Assembly (NCBI GenBank): GCA_046160865.1
Contig: JBJXHG010000050.1
Span: 4,086 to 68,085, forward strand
Source of the DNA: JBJXHG01 sp046160865
GTDB taxonomy: Bacteria; Planctomycetota; UBA1135; GCA-002686595
DNA: 64,000 nt
Direction: 5' to 3'
How positions within the stretch are numbered: the first letter of the stretch is position 1; the number at the start of each line of letters is the position of its first letter. Position numbers and translations under genes: made by a program. Positions 1 to 8,610 of this stretch are shown here, one piece after another. The notes below the pieces were generated by a model. That model did no database searches, was not told the DNA's origin, and saw nothing but the letters and a program-made list of their open reading frames with translations.

Positions 1-1970
1 AAGTTGAGGTCTTGGACCGTGGTCGTGTCCTCGGAGATCACGATGTCTTTGGCGGAATTCTTCGCGTCGACGAGCTGCTCGAACGGATTCATGCCGCTGC
101 CGGGCCGTGTCGCGCTCAAGCTGTAGCGCTTGGGAGCTATGTTCGTGATGACGAACTTGCCGTCCTCACCGGCTTTGGCCGAGTAGCGATCGGGCGTCAT
201 TCCTTCGAGCGGCGTGAGCGTGACCTGCGCGCCGGCGAGCGGCTTGCCGGACGGGTCGTACACCGTGCCGCGCAGCGTGCCGCCCTTCGAGAGGACGATG
301 TCGCCGACCTTCGTCTCGTTCCCGTCGGAGACTTGGATGCCCGTCTGCGAGTAGCGCGTGTAGCCGCCGCCCGAGACGAGGATCTGGTAGACCTCCGGGG
401 ACAGGCCGCTCAGCACGAAGCGTCCATCCTCGCCCGCGCGCACGTCGGCCGCGGTGATGTTGGTCGGATACTCGCCCCCGAGGATCTGTGCAAAGTCGTC
501 GTCCGCCCACTCGTTGTCCTTCGTCTGGATGCGCGCGCGCGGAACGGGCTTGCCTGCGGCGTCGACGACACGTCCGCTCATCGATCCGCCGCGCGTCATA
601 CGCACGATGATTCCCGTGATCGACTTCCCTCCGGCCATCGAGAAGTTCTGCGAGAAGCTCGGCGCATAGCCCGGTGCCATCGCTTCGACGACGTACTCGC
701 TCGCCGCGACGCCGGGCAGCGTGAACTCGCCCTGCGGATGGTTGAACGTCTGCTTCACTTCGCTCGGCTGCGACGGATTGCCGACGCCGTAGAAGAAGCG
801 CAGCCGGACGGTGAACGAAGTGACTGGCGCGCCGCTCGATGCGTCGATGACCTGGCCCGACACGTCCGGGTCGCGAATCATCTCGAGCCGCGTGTCGCGC
901 GAGCCGGTTTCTGCGCGCATGGTGCGCTCCAGGTGATACCCCTTCGCGACGGCCACGATGTTGTAGGGACCGGGAGCGAGATCCTCGAAGCAGAACTCGC
1001 CCTTGTCGTCGGTGACGATCTCGCCGCGCTGGCTCTGCTGCGTGCTCGAGAAGCCGAGCGCCGTGACGCGCGCGCCGGCGATGCCCTGATCTTGCTCGTC
1101 GACGACGCGGCCGCAGATCGGCTCGGCGACGTCGAGTACGACGTCGCGCTGCAGCGTGCCTTCGCGATCGAACGACAAGCCGTTCAAGGTGATCGATCCG
1201 TAGCCGGCGGCGCTGACGGTCAGCGTGCGCAGACCCGCAGGAACATTGATAAACGAGTAGTAGCCCTGTCCATCGCTCTTCGCCGTCATCCGGTCGGGCG
1301 GGTCGTAGGGCGCGCCTTGGTACATCTGGTTGTCGAGGTAGAGCACGGCCTTGTCGACCGAGTTGCCGCCCTTGTCCTTGACGTGACCGGTGAGCGACGC
1401 GCCGGCCGTGAGCACGATCGGCGGCTCTTCGTACGAGCCGTTCTCGCCGACCGGCACGGTGCTCGTCTCGTAGCGCGTGTAGTCGGAGTGCTTGACGATC
1501 AGGCGGTACTTGCTGCGCGGCTCGATGTCACGAAACGTGTAGCGTCCCTCGTTGCTCGTGCGGACGGTGACGTCTTTCGACGTGTCGATCGGGTCGTTCA
1601 CGAAGAACATGTCGCCCGTGTTCACCGTGCTGATCGTGACCTCCGCGCCGACCACGGGCTGGTTGTTCGGATTGCGCACGAGACCGGTCAGCCGGTTGTC
1701 GAAGCCCGACCCCGCGACTGCCTCGACCGTGCGAGTTACGTCGTCGGAAGGGCTGGCCGTACGTCCAGCGGACGGAGCGTCCATCCGTGTCCCGCCGCTC
1801 GTGTCCACCAAGTCGGCCGCCGGAGGCGAAGGAGCGTCGGTGTCGGCCGAAGTGGCGACTCCCGAATTGCCATCGGTCGTGGCCGGGCTGTCGGGGAGCA
1901 GACGCACGATGCCGAAGATCAGTGCGGCGATCGCGACGAGTACGAGGGCGAGGACGAGGAGGGGTCGCAT
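1..1970 (-). CDS. Membrane-anchored/exported carboxypeptidase-regulatory-like repeat protein (C-terminus off window)
   Basis: The frame is open from ATG at 1970 to the left edge (about 656 codons), so the C-terminus is missing. The N-terminus begins MRPLLVLALVLVAIAALIFG, a single hydrophobic segment that is a signal anchor or signal peptide, followed by a Ser/Thr/Asp/Pro-rich linker to about residue 70. The rest is a chain of roughly 80-100-residue units with the pattern G.V.D..G.pv.gA.V, then GeF.f..l.pG.Y.l.v...GY. These are typical carboxypeptidase regulatory-like (CarboxypepD_reg/SdrD B-like) beta-sandwiches. At least five units can be read. Such proteins are surface or periplasmic scaffolds, and no catalytic domain is visible. 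Whether another domain follows cannot be seen. Confidence 0.85.
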   Translation of the reverse strand, partial: MRPLLVLALVLVAIAALIFGIVRLLPDSPATTDGNSGVATSADTDAPSPPAADLVDTSGGTRMDAPSAGRTASPSDDVTRTVEAVAGSGFDNRLTGLVRNPNNQPVVGAEVTISTVNTGDMFFVNDPIDTSKDVTVRTSNEGRYTFRDIEPRSKYRLIVKHSDYTRYETSTVPVGENGSYEEPPIVLTAGASLTGHVKDKGGNSVDKAVLYLDNQMYQGAPYDPPDRMTAKSDGQGYYSFINVPAGLRTLTVSAAGYGSITLNGLSFDREGTLQRDVVLDVAEPICGRVVDEQDQGIAGARVTALGFSSTQQSQRGEIVTDDKGEFCFEDLAPGPYNIVAVAKGYHLERTMRAETGSRDTRLEMIRDPDVSGQVIDASSGAPVTSFTVRLRFFYGVGNPSQPSEVKQTFNHPQGEFTLPGVAASEYVVEAMAPGYAPSFSQNFSMAGGKSITGIIVRMTRGGSMSGRVVDAAGKPVPRARIQTKDNEWADDDFAQILGGEYPTNITAADVRAGEDGRFVLSGLSPEVYQILVSGGGYTRYSQTGIQVSDGNETKVGDIVLSKGGTLRGTVYDPSGKPLAGAQVTLTPLEGMTPDRYSAKAGEDGKFVITNIAPKRYSLSATRPGSGMNPFEQLVDAKNSAKDIVISEDTTTVQDLN

Positions 1971-2170
1971 GGATCGGGTAGGGTCGAGAACGGGTTGTGC
2001 AGTCCTGAAGTCCAACCTGGCCTAGGACGCGGGGAGTAGCGAATCCTTCCCCGGGCGGGGAATGGTATCGGCGCCCCGCACAAATGTCCGCCGCCGCGGA
2101 GCAGCGCTTCGCACCGCGCACCCCAACCCGTCGTGCGCCGTTTTGCGAGCGACGCGAGACGGATCGCCCG

Positions 2171-2719
2171 TTACGCCTTGGACGGCGTCGGGATGCTGCT
2201 CTCTTGCTCGGCCAAGAGATCGCGCGAAGGCCAGAACGACTCGGGATACACCTGCGAGCCGAGGAAGTACGCGAACAGCAGGAGCTCGAAGTCGACGCGG
2301 CGGAACACGTCGATCTTCGTCGTGCGACGCAGCGTGAGCGGCTCGATGCGCGCCATCTCGCCGGACTTCGGAGCGAACATGCGCCAGCCGCGGCCGAAGG
2401 CGGCCGTCGGGACGAGCCGGTACGGCTTGTTACCGGTCGCAAGCGCGATTTCGCGGCGCAGAAAGTTCGAGCGCAGCGAGGAGCCGAGCCACTCGCGACC
2501 CTCGGTCCAGAGCGAGAACTGGCTGCGCAACAGTCCTGGATCGCGCCGGAAGCGGAGCACCTCGCCCTTCACCGGCGTGTAGTTGCCGCTCGTGATCGTC
2601 CCGCGTCCGTTGCGCGCGACGACCATCACGCCGAGTTGCCCTTCGGGTGACGAGATCGTGTGTCGTGTGTTCCAGAGTCCGCTGACGCGGGCCTCGTAGG
2701 TCGCAATCGTCTCAGCCAT
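2171..2719 (-). CDS. Hypothetical protein, possible tubby-like/LURP-one fold
   Basis: A 182-residue protein starting MAETIATYEAR. An upstream in-frame extension exists but runs into palindromic repeat B, so the internal ATG at 2719 is preferred. There is no signal peptide and no clear membrane span. The pattern is a series of beta-strand-like blocks (GRGTITSGNY, QFSLWTEGREWLGSSL, KPYRLVPTAAFGRGWRMF, SGEMARIEPLTLRRTTKID) ending in a hydrophobic helix (FELLLFAYFLGSQVY). This resembles tubby-C-terminal-like (scramblase/LURP-one) domains, but I would not rely on it. It is the last gene before a B+A palindrome pair and runs toward the carboxypeptidase-regulatory gene on the same strand. Confidence 0.6.
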   Translation of the reverse strand: MAETIATYEARVSGLWNTRHTISSPEGQLGVMVVARNGRGTITSGNYTPVKGEVLRFRRDPGLLRSQFSLWTEGREWLGSSLRSNFLRREIALATGNKPYRLVPTAAFGRGWRMFAPKSGEMARIEPLTLRRTTKIDVFRRVDFELLLFAYFLGSQVYPESFWPSRDLLAEQESSIPTPSKA

Positions 2720-2831
2720 CGTTGCTCGTGCGCAGTGTCCGCGTGCCGATGCCGCTGCATCGGCGTTCGTCGGTCCAAAGCTTACTCGGCGGCGCGACGG
2801 GTCGTGTCGAGCGTGCGGTGGAAAGCTCTTC

Positions 2832-2999
2832 CTAGCAGTCCGTGGTGAAGGTGCTTCGAGCCCGAAAGTGGCCCGTTCGCGTCGGAACAAGGAGCGAGAC
2901 CGCAGGCGAATCGTCGAGATCCGCCGAGGATCGAGCGACGCCGGGCTGGCGCGAACGGGCCGCTTTCGGGCTCGAAGCACTTTCACCACGGGCTGCTAG
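2832..2999. repeat. Palindromic element family B, copy B1
   Basis: A 168-bp palindrome bounded by CTAG at 2832-2835 and 2996-2999. The left arm begins CTAGCAGTCCGTGGTGAAGG and the right arm is its near-perfect complement, about 50 bp per arm, around a loop of about 68 nt. The right CTAG is shared with the adjoining A element. Near-identical copies lie at 14195-14361 and 47158-47324. Confidence 0.9.
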
Positions 3000-3172
3000 C
3001 CCGCATTTCTCACCACGTTCTGCTGCGTTCGCGCCAACTCGCTCGGAGCGGCGTTGTCGGATCGGAATCGATCCTCGCTGACCTTGCAGGTCACCTCCGG
3101 TCGATTCCGAGGCAACGCCTTGCCCCAGGCGAGTTGGCACGCCCGCGCAACGGACGGGGTGAGAAACGCTGG
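2996..3172. repeat. Palindromic element family A, copy A1
   Basis: It starts CTAGCCCGCATTTCTCACCA, directly joined to B1 through the shared CTAG. The core carries the conserved nested palindromes (CTCGGAGCGGCGTTG, TCGGAATCGATCC ... GGTCGATTCCGAGGCAACGCC). The right end is degraded (GGGGTGAGAAACGCTGGC instead of GTGGTGAGAAATGCGGGCTAG). The following gene starts 130 bp downstream. Confidence 0.85.
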
Positions 3173-3303
3173 CGAGGCACTCGTTCCGTCGACGGGGGCC
3201 GGCCTGCGCGCGCGCGAGGCACTCCTCGCGCGACGCAACCGCCTCTAAAATCGGCACCCCACAAGACGTATAGATACGCCTCCTCGGCGGCCCCGAGCGA
3301 AGG

Positions 3304-4005
3304 ATGCCACCTATGTTCACGCTGTTCGACCCGATGTATTGGCTGATCGTCGGCCCGACGATGCTCGTCGCGCTGTGGGCCTCGTTCCGCGTCAAGTCGA
3401 CGTTCCTGCGCTTCTCGAACGTCGGCGTGCGCAGCGGGATGACGGGTGCGCAGGCCGCGGCTGCGGTCGCCCGCGCCGGCGGCGCGGAGGTCACGGTGGA
3501 GCTGCACCAGGGTTTCCTGTCGGACCACTACGACCCGCGCACGCGCTCGCTGCACCTCTCGCCCGAGGTCTACAACGGCCGCTCGGTCTCTTCGATCGCG
3601 GTCGCCGCGCACGAGGCCGGACACGCGATCCAGCACGCACAAGGCTACAAGTGGCTGACGTTCCGCTCGAACATGGTGCCGGTGGTCTCGATCGGCTCGC
3701 AGGTGTGGATCTGGGTGTTCCTGGCGGGACTGATGCTGCCGAAATACGGCTGGCTGCTCGAGCTCGGCATCCTGATCTTCGGCGTCACCGTGGTGTTCCA
3801 GCTCATCACGCTGCCGGTCGAGTTCGACGCGAGCAATCGCGCGAAGGCGGTGCTCGCTTCGAGCGGCATCGTCTCGACGCCAGACGAAGCGCGCGGCGTC
3901 AGCAAGGTGCTCGGCGCGGCCGCGATGACGTACGTCGCCGGTGCGCTGACGGCCATTGCGACGCTGATCTACTACCTCATGCTCGCGAATCGTCGCAACG
4001 ACTGA
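3304..4005 (+). CDS. YugP-family membrane zinc metallopeptidase
   Basis: A 233-residue membrane protein of the neutral zinc metallopeptidase family (YugP-like), with the usual family length. An N-terminal membrane span (about residues 10-30) is followed by a soluble segment with a GMTGAQAA-type helix, the HLSPEVYNGRSVSSIAVAAHE block and the zinc motif HEAGH at 103-107. Two or three further hydrophobic segments follow (about 125-170 and 205-228). ATG at 3304 is used; a second ATG at 3313 would remove three residues. TAAAAT at 3245-3250 is a possible -10 box. Known members are membrane-embedded proteases of unclear physiological substrate. It is monocistronic and followed by a good hairpin terminator. 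Confidence 0.93.
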   Translation: MPPMFTLFDPMYWLIVGPTMLVALWASFRVKSTFLRFSNVGVRSGMTGAQAAAAVARAGGAEVTVELHQGFLSDHYDPRTRSLHLSPEVYNGRSVSSIAVAAHEAGHAIQHAQGYKWLTFRSNMVPVVSIGSQVWIWVFLAGLMLPKYGWLLELGILIFGVTVVFQLITLPVEFDASNRAKAVLASSGIVSTPDEARGVSKVLGAAAMTYVAGALTAIATLIYYLMLANRRND

Positions 4006-4027
4006 TCGCGGCCCGACTCGATCGCGA

Positions 4028-4058
4028 GCGCGCGGGAGACCCCCGCGCGCTTTCGTTT
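4028..4058 (+). terminator. Rho-independent terminator after the YugP-like gene
   Basis: Nine-base-pair stem GCGCGCGGG / CCCGCGCGC (4028-4036 and 4042-4050) with a five-base loop, followed by TTTCGTTT. It lies between two convergent genes, 23 bp after the peptidase stop. Confidence 0.75.
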
Positions 4059-4074
4059 CCGCGGACGCAGTGCG

Positions 4075-4797
4075 TCAGCTGCGCGCGCGCCCGCAGTCGT
4101 TTTCGAGCGTGTTCACGCCCTTGACGCCGAGCGACTTGCGCGTGCCGAGCAACTTGCGCACGGCGTCGGGCGGCAGCGGATTCACTTTTCCGACGCAGTG
4201 CGCAAGCCACAGGATTTTCGCCGTGTGCTCGAGCATGTCGAGCTTCTTGAACGCGTCGAGCAGGTTCGCACCGAGCGTCACGGATCCGTGGTTCTGCATC
4301 ACGAGCGTATCGGAGCACTTGACGATCGCGCGGATGGACTCGGGCAACTCGTCGGTGCCGGGCGTTCCGTACGGCGCGGTCGGGATGCCGCCGATCGTCA
4401 CGATGATCTCCGGGATCACCGGCGTCTGCAGGTCGATGCCGGCGATCGTGAGCGCGACGGCGTGGGGCGGGTGGCAGTGCAGCACGGCGCGCATCTCGGG
4501 TCGCTCTTGATACGAAACGAGGTGTATCCCGGTCTCGGTCGAGCACTTCGGGCCGCCGTCGAGCACCTTGCCCTGCATGTCGACGTGCGCGAGATGCTCG
4601 GGCGCGAGGAAGCCTTTCATCGCTCCCGCCGGCGTGATGAGCACGCTGCCGTCGTTCATGCGCGCCGAGATGTTGCCGTCGGCCCCGACGATGAAGCCCT
4701 TCGCGTAGACGAGCTTGCCGATCTCGCAGATCGCGCTGCGCAGGCGCGCTTCCTCGTCCGACCAGCCGCGGTTTCGTGCCTGTTCTTCCACGCTCAT
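4075..4797 (-). CDS. Class II aldolase (fuculose-phosphate aldolase/ribulose-5-P epimerase family), microcompartment-associated
   Basis: A 240-residue class II aldolase/adducin-family enzyme. Visible landmarks are GNIS at 41-44 (phosphate binding), the catalytic glutamate E88 in STETG, zinc ligands H107 and H109 in HCHPP, and H170 in QNHG. Such enzymes cleave a sugar 1-phosphate (for example L-fuculose- or L-rhamnulose-1-P) to DHAP and lactaldehyde. In the planctomycete/verrucomicrobial microcompartment this is the signature aldolase. ATG at 4797 overlaps the stop of the upstream vertex-protein gene as ATGA, indicating translational coupling with three EutN-type genes. Some unrelated HExxH-free extension upstream is an artefact of open frames. 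Substrate is inferred from context only. Confidence 0.92.
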   Translation of the reverse strand: MSVEEQARNRGWSDEEARLRSAICEIGKLVYAKGFIVGADGNISARMNDGSVLITPAGAMKGFLAPEHLAHVDMQGKVLDGGPKCSTETGIHLVSYQERPEMRAVLHCHPPHAVALTIAGIDLQTPVIPEIIVTIGGIPTAPYGTPGTDELPESIRAIVKCSDTLVMQNHGSVTLGANLLDAFKKLDMLEHTAKILWLAHCVGKVNPLPPDAVRKLLGTRKSLGVKGVNTLENDCGRARS

Positions 4798-5102
4798 CGC
4801 CGTGTTCCTTGCCGGTGGTCGTAGACGAGCTGCGATCCACGCTCCACGTAATCGACGATGCCGATCACGACCGTCTTCACCGCACCTTGCGGATCGCCCA
4901 GTATCTGCCGCGCCGAGTTGCCTTCGTCGACGACGAGCACGCGATCGCCGATGCCCGCTTGCGCGCGATCGATGCCGATGCGCGTCTTTCCCGCCGCACG
5001 TCCGTCCGGTCCCACCGGACGCAACAGCAAGAGCTTCTCGCCGTCGAGGATCGCGATCTGCACCGGCGACACGACCGTGCCGACGACGTCGGCGAGGAAC
5101 AC
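4794..5102 (-). CDS. EutN/CcmL-family microcompartment vertex protein (third of three)
   Basis: A 102-residue protein beginning VFLADVVGTVVSPVQ from a GTG whose first base overlaps the previous gene's TAG stop (TAGTG). It has the EutN/CcmL pentamer pattern: an N-terminal strand with G.VV, then LLLLRPV, then a D-rich turn (GIGDRVLVVDEGNSAR), then VVIGIVDYVE near the end. BMC-P pentamers cap the vertices of protein shells. It lies between the second vertex gene and the aldolase, overlapping both. Confidence 0.9.
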   Translation of the reverse strand: MFLADVVGTVVSPVQIAILDGEKLLLLRPVGPDGRAAGKTRIGIDRAQAGIGDRVLVVDEGNSARQILGDPQGAVKTVVIGIVDYVERGSQLVYDHRQGTRR

Positions 5103-5389
5103 TACGCATCCTCCGCGAATCCGCCCTGGGACGACGCAACTTCGACGAAGCCGATGATCGCCGCGTCGACCGGCACGAAGGTTTCCGGGCACGCGAGCGC
5201 GCCCTCGCGCCCGTCGACGAAGTGCACGAGATCGCCCGGGCCCGTCGAAAGCACCGCGCACGCGACGAGCGTGTCGCCCATCGCTTGTCCGTGCTCGTCG
5301 AGCGGTTGGATCCACTGGAGCGGCACGCTTTCGAGCCCGGCGTAACGCTGGGTCGCGACCACTCGACCGATCACGCGCGCGAGGTACAC
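5102..5389 (-). CDS. EutN/CcmL-family microcompartment vertex protein (second of three)
   Basis: A 95-residue BMC-P family protein starting VYLARVIGRVVATQRY from GTG at 5389, two bases after the stop of the first vertex gene. It has the family landmarks: a G.VVAT amino end, PLQWIQPLDEHGQ, GDTLVACAVLSTGPGDLVHFVDGR (the D-rich turn), and AAIIGFVEV. It shares only the fold pattern with its two neighbours, so the three are probably distinct vertex subtypes rather than recent duplicates. Confidence 0.88.
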   Translation of the reverse strand: MYLARVIGRVVATQRYAGLESVPLQWIQPLDEHGQAMGDTLVACAVLSTGPGDLVHFVDGREGALACPETFVPVDAAIIGFVEVASSQGGFAEDA

Positions 5390-5391
5390 GC

Positions 5392-5685
5392 TCAGGTCCA
5401 CTTCTCGTAGATGTTCGCGCCGCCGAGATCCCACGAATCGACGACAGCCATGATGACGGCGTCGCACGGTCGTCCTTCGGTGAGCGTCGTTTGCCGCGCG
5501 CTCGAGCCCGTTGCGTACAACACCATCTCGTCCTCGCCCGCGCCGACCGCGTCGACGGCGACGACGTACTGATCCTTGGGACGGTTCTCGTGATCGTGCA
5601 CTTGCACGACGAGCAGTTTCGCGTTCGCGAGCTTCTCGTCCTTGCGCGTGGCGACCACGCTTCCCACGACTTTTCCGATCAGCAT
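5392..5685 (-). CDS. EutN/CcmL-family microcompartment vertex protein (first of three)
   Basis: A 97-residue protein, the most canonical of the three: MLIGKVVGSVVATRKDEKL, KLLVVQV, VAVDAVGAGEDEMVLYATGSSAR and CDAVIMAVVD. It starts at ATG 5685, 19 bp after the stop of the parvulin-like gene and in the same direction. All three vertex genes plus the aldolase form a tight minus-strand unit. No BMC-H hexamer gene, aldehyde dehydrogenase or kinase of the usual PV-type locus is within reach in this window. Confidence 0.93.
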   Translation of the reverse strand: MLIGKVVGSVVATRKDEKLANAKLLVVQVHDHENRPKDQYVVAVDAVGAGEDEMVLYATGSSARQTTLTEGRPCDAVIMAVVDSWDLGGANIYEKWT

Positions 5686-5704
5686 CGCACGCTCCGCTCG
5701 GTGT

Positions 5705-7144
5705 TCATTGCAGCTCGAGGTAGGTCGTCAAGCTCGACTTCGGCAGCACTTCGTCGACGAAGCGCTTGCGCAGCTCGCGATGCACGTGCTTCTCCATCGT
5801 CTCCCAGCTCCCGCCGGCGTGCTTCTGACCGAGCCACAGAAGTACGACGCCCGTCGGGAGCTGCAGCGGTCCGACGGCCATGCCCTCCGGCGGCAGTGCG
5901 TCGCGCCGCAGCGCATCGGCGACCGCCGCACGCACTTCCTTCGGCACGCGCGTGCTGCCAGGCGTCACGAAGCCGAGGCTCCCGCCGCTCTCGCGTGTCG
6001 CCGCGTCCTCGCTGCTCTCCTTCGCGCGGCGCTGGAAGTCGGGCAAGCTCTTGATCTCTTGCTTCCAGCGCGCGAGCTGCGTTTCCGCGTCGCGGAAGCT
6101 GCGCGGCGAGAGCTCGTTCGGCAACCCGGCGGCCCGCAGATGGATGATGTACGTGTCGAGCGCGTCGCCGAATTGCGCGTCGAAGAGCTCGCGCTCGTCG
6201 GCGTACACGCGGCGCAGCGCATCCGGCGGATAGCTGCGGTCGACCCACGCGCGCGCGAGCGCGGCGATGTTCACCGCGGGATCCTTCGGCAGCCAGTCGG
6301 CCAGGATGCCTTGCGTGGCGATCAAGCGATCGTACGGCACGCCGTTGTAGCGCGGGTCCGCGTTCGCCTCCTCGCGGCGGCGCTGGATCTCCTCGGCCAC
6401 GTAGCGCTCGAGCTTTTCTGGCGCCAAGTCCGGCATGCGCGCGTGCATGCGCCGCGCGAGCAGCACTTGGTAGCAATCTTCGCGCAGCACTTCCTCGGGC
6501 AAGCGCTGCCGCAAGTAGCGCACGTACTCGTCGTTCTTGATCTCGAAGTCGCTCGTGCGCGCGGCGACGCCGTCCTTCCACGGTGGCGGCAGCTCGACGT
6601 AGCCGCGCTCGCGCAGTGTCTCTTCCATCCAGAGCTCTTGCTGCTCACCGGTGACCGGCGCGCTGTCGGGCAGTCCGAGCGCGCGCCGCGTCAGCGTCTC
6701 CTGCACGATCGCCAAGCGCAGGAATGCGAGGAACGACTCGCGCGTCAGGCGCCCGCGGCGCAGGTAGCCCGTGATCCCTTCCTTGTCGCCCGAGCTCTGG
6801 ATCTGTCGGTCGAGCTCCTTCCAGCGCGCATCGACCGCCGACTCCGGCACCGCGAGCCCGAATTCCTTCGCGCTCGCGTCGAGCAGGCGCGCTTCCGTCA
6901 TGTGGCGCAAGGCGGCCCGTCCATCGCGCGACATCGCGCGGCGGCCGAGGAACACGGGATCGAGCTCTTTCCACAGGAGCAGCGTGTCCCCGCCACGCGC
7001 CGCGACCTCGTCGTCACCGGTGCCGACGGTGCACACGGCCCTCACCAGGGCCCGCGGCGGGCTCGGGGCGAACGCCGACAGGAGCGCCGCGACCGAGATC
7101 GTGAGCGCGAGGGTGAGCGCCCTTCGATTGCGCTGCGGTTGCAT
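5705..7144 (-). CDS. SurA/parvulin-like peptidyl-prolyl isomerase family protein, exported
   Basis: A 479-residue protein starting MQPQRNRRALTLALTISVAA at ATG 7144 (a 13-residue upstream extension is less likely). Basic residues followed by a hydrophobic core give a signal peptide. The central part is helical and charged, as in SurA/PrsA chaperone domains (RLTRESFLAFLRLAIVQETL, DCYQVLLARRMHARMPDL). The C-terminal part has parvulin hallmarks: ESGGSLGFVTPG, ADALRRDALPPEGMAVGPLQLPTG and VVLLWLGQKH. Such proteins assist folding of secreted or outer-membrane proteins. It precedes the vertex-protein genes by 19 bp and may be co-transcribed, though a functional link is not obvious. Confidence 0.85.
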   Translation of the reverse strand: MQPQRNRRALTLALTISVAALLSAFAPSPPRALVRAVCTVGTGDDEVAARGGDTLLLWKELDPVFLGRRAMSRDGRAALRHMTEARLLDASAKEFGLAVPESAVDARWKELDRQIQSSGDKEGITGYLRRGRLTRESFLAFLRLAIVQETLTRRALGLPDSAPVTGEQQELWMEETLRERGYVELPPPWKDGVAARTSDFEIKNDEYVRYLRQRLPEEVLREDCYQVLLARRMHARMPDLAPEKLERYVAEEIQRRREEANADPRYNGVPYDRLIATQGILADWLPKDPAVNIAALARAWVDRSYPPDALRRVYADERELFDAQFGDALDTYIIHLRAAGLPNELSPRSFRDAETQLARWKQEIKSLPDFQRRAKESSEDAATRESGGSLGFVTPGSTRVPKEVRAAVADALRRDALPPEGMAVGPLQLPTGVVLLWLGQKHAGGSWETMEKHVHRELRKRFVDEVLPKSSLTTYLELQ

Positions 7145-7302
7145 GCGCGCGGGAGGATATCGGGGATCGGTCGCGCGGCGCAATCGACGTCGCGCGGCCG
7201 AGCGCTTTCGTCGTCGCGGCCTGGTCGCAGACGGACGTGGCGAGAGATCCGGGCTACGGATGCCTTCGCCCTCTGTGATCGCTCAGCCCGATCGCAGAGG
7301 GA

Positions 7303-8610
7303 TCACTCCTCGACGTCGAACACGGGCGCTTCGTCGGCGATGCGCACGCGAATCAATCCCTCGGCGTGTCCCTCGATCAAGAGGCGCGAGAGCGGCGTTT
7401 CGATGTCGCGCTGGATGACCCGGCGGATCTCGCGTGCACCGTAGTCGATCGAGAAGCCGCGCGTGGCGACCCAGCGCGCGACCGCCGGCGTGAAAGCGAC
7501 GCGCACGCTGCGCTGGCGCGCGCGCGCGGCGAGCTCCGTGAGCTGGCGCTGCGCGATGACGTGCGCGGAGCGCAAGTCGAGCTCGCTGAACAGCAGAGTT
7601 TCGTCGATGCGGCCGAGGAACTCGGGGCTGAACTGGCGCTCGAGGGCTTGCGTCGCGATGTCGCGCAAGCTCTCGCGCCCGAGCGACTGCGGCGCGGCGA
7701 AGCCGACCGCGCGACGCGCGGCGACCATTTCGGCGGCACCGGCGTTCGACGTCATCATGATGAGCGTGCGCTCGAACGTCACCACGCGGCCTTTGCTGTC
7801 CGTCAACCGGCCGTCCTCGAGGATCGAGAGCAGCAGGTTGTGCATGCGCGGATGCGCCTTCTCGATCTCGTCGAACAGCACGACCGATTCCGGTTGCTTG
7901 AACACGGCTTCGGTGAGCTGGCCGCCATCTTCGTGGCCGACGTAGCCCGGCGGCGATCCGATCAGCTTCGAGTACTCGTGCGCGAGCGCGTACTCGCTGC
8001 AGTCGACGCGCACGAGGCCACGCCGATTGCCGTCGGCGAACACCTCGGCCGCGAGTGCCTTCGCGAGCTCGGTCTTGCCCGTGCCGGTTCGCCCGAGAAA
8101 CAGGTAGCAGCCGAGCGGACGTCCGGCAGCGGTGAGGCCGGCGCCAGCGGACTGCACCGCGCTCACGAGTCGGCCGACCGCCTCGTCCTGGCCGACGATG
8201 CGGCGCAGCAGGCGCCGCTCGAGGTCGCGGACACGGCGGCGCAAGCGCTCGTGGAAGCCGTCGCTCCCGCGTTCCGCAGCCGGACGCTCGGTCGCGGCCG
8301 CGGCCTTCGGCGGATCGTTCGAGAGCCGCACCGTGTGGATGTCGAGCGCCGGGTTCACCTCGACGCACAACTGGTAGAGCAGATCCTCCGCGAGCAGCGG
8401 ATCGTCGGGCAGCATTGCCTCGAGGCGTGCATCGAGCTCGTCCTTCAGCTGCGGCATGCACGCCTGCACGACGCGGCGCCGATAGGTCGCGCGGTTCAGC
8501 GACGCGAGGGACTCTCCGTGCAGCACGGACGCATCGCACAGGACGATCTGCACGAAGGCATCGGCCGGCTCGAAGTAGCGGTAGACGCTGCGACTTTCGA
8601 CGGGGTTCAC
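7303..8610 (-). CDS. ClpB/ClpA-type AAA+ ATPase with a single (D2-like) AAA module
   Basis: About 435 residues from GTG at 8610 (VNPVESRSVYRYFEPADAF); no convincing Shine-Dalgarno is seen, and the open frame upstream enters repeat A. A short N-terminal region is followed by one AAA+ module with Walker A GRTGTGKT, a GSPPGYVGHEDGGQLTEA pore-loop-like block, Walker B VVLFDEIEKAHP, sensor 1 TSNAGAAE and an arginine-finger segment FLGRIDE. A C-terminal Clp D2-small domain carries GFSIDYGAREIRRVIQRDIE. The usual D1 module is absent, so this is not a full ClpB/ClpC. It could be an unfoldase or a specialised remodelling ATPase. It lies upstream of the parvulin gene on the same strand. Confidence 0.85.
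   Translation of the reverse strand: MNPVESRSVYRYFEPADAFVQIVLCDASVLHGESLASLNRATYRRRVVQACMPQLKDELDARLEAMLPDDPLLAEDLLYQLCVEVNPALDIHTVRLSNDPPKAAAATERPAAERGSDGFHERLRRRVRDLERRLLRRIVGQDEAVGRLVSAVQSAGAGLTAAGRPLGCYLFLGRTGTGKTELAKALAAEVFADGNRRGLVRVDCSEYALAHEYSKLIGSPPGYVGHEDGGQLTEAVFKQPESVVLFDEIEKAHPRMHNLLLSILEDGRLTDSKGRVVTFERTLIMMTSNAGAAEMVAARRAVGFAAPQSLGRESLRDIATQALERQFSPEFLGRIDETLLFSELDLRSAHVIAQRQLTELAARARQRSVRVAFTPAVARWVATRGFSIDYGAREIRRVIQRDIETPLSRLLIEGHAEGLIRVRIADEAPVFDVEE

Noticed and set aside
12..2039. A 675-codon plus-strand frame at the left edge
   Set aside because: The minus strand encodes a clear signal-anchored repeat protein over the same bases; the plus frame has no recognisable motif.
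2832..3172. Elements A and B as ordinary transcription terminators
   Set aside because: They lack T-tracts after the stem, are far longer than terminators, and also occur inside a coding frame (60541-60720). They might still attenuate transcription.
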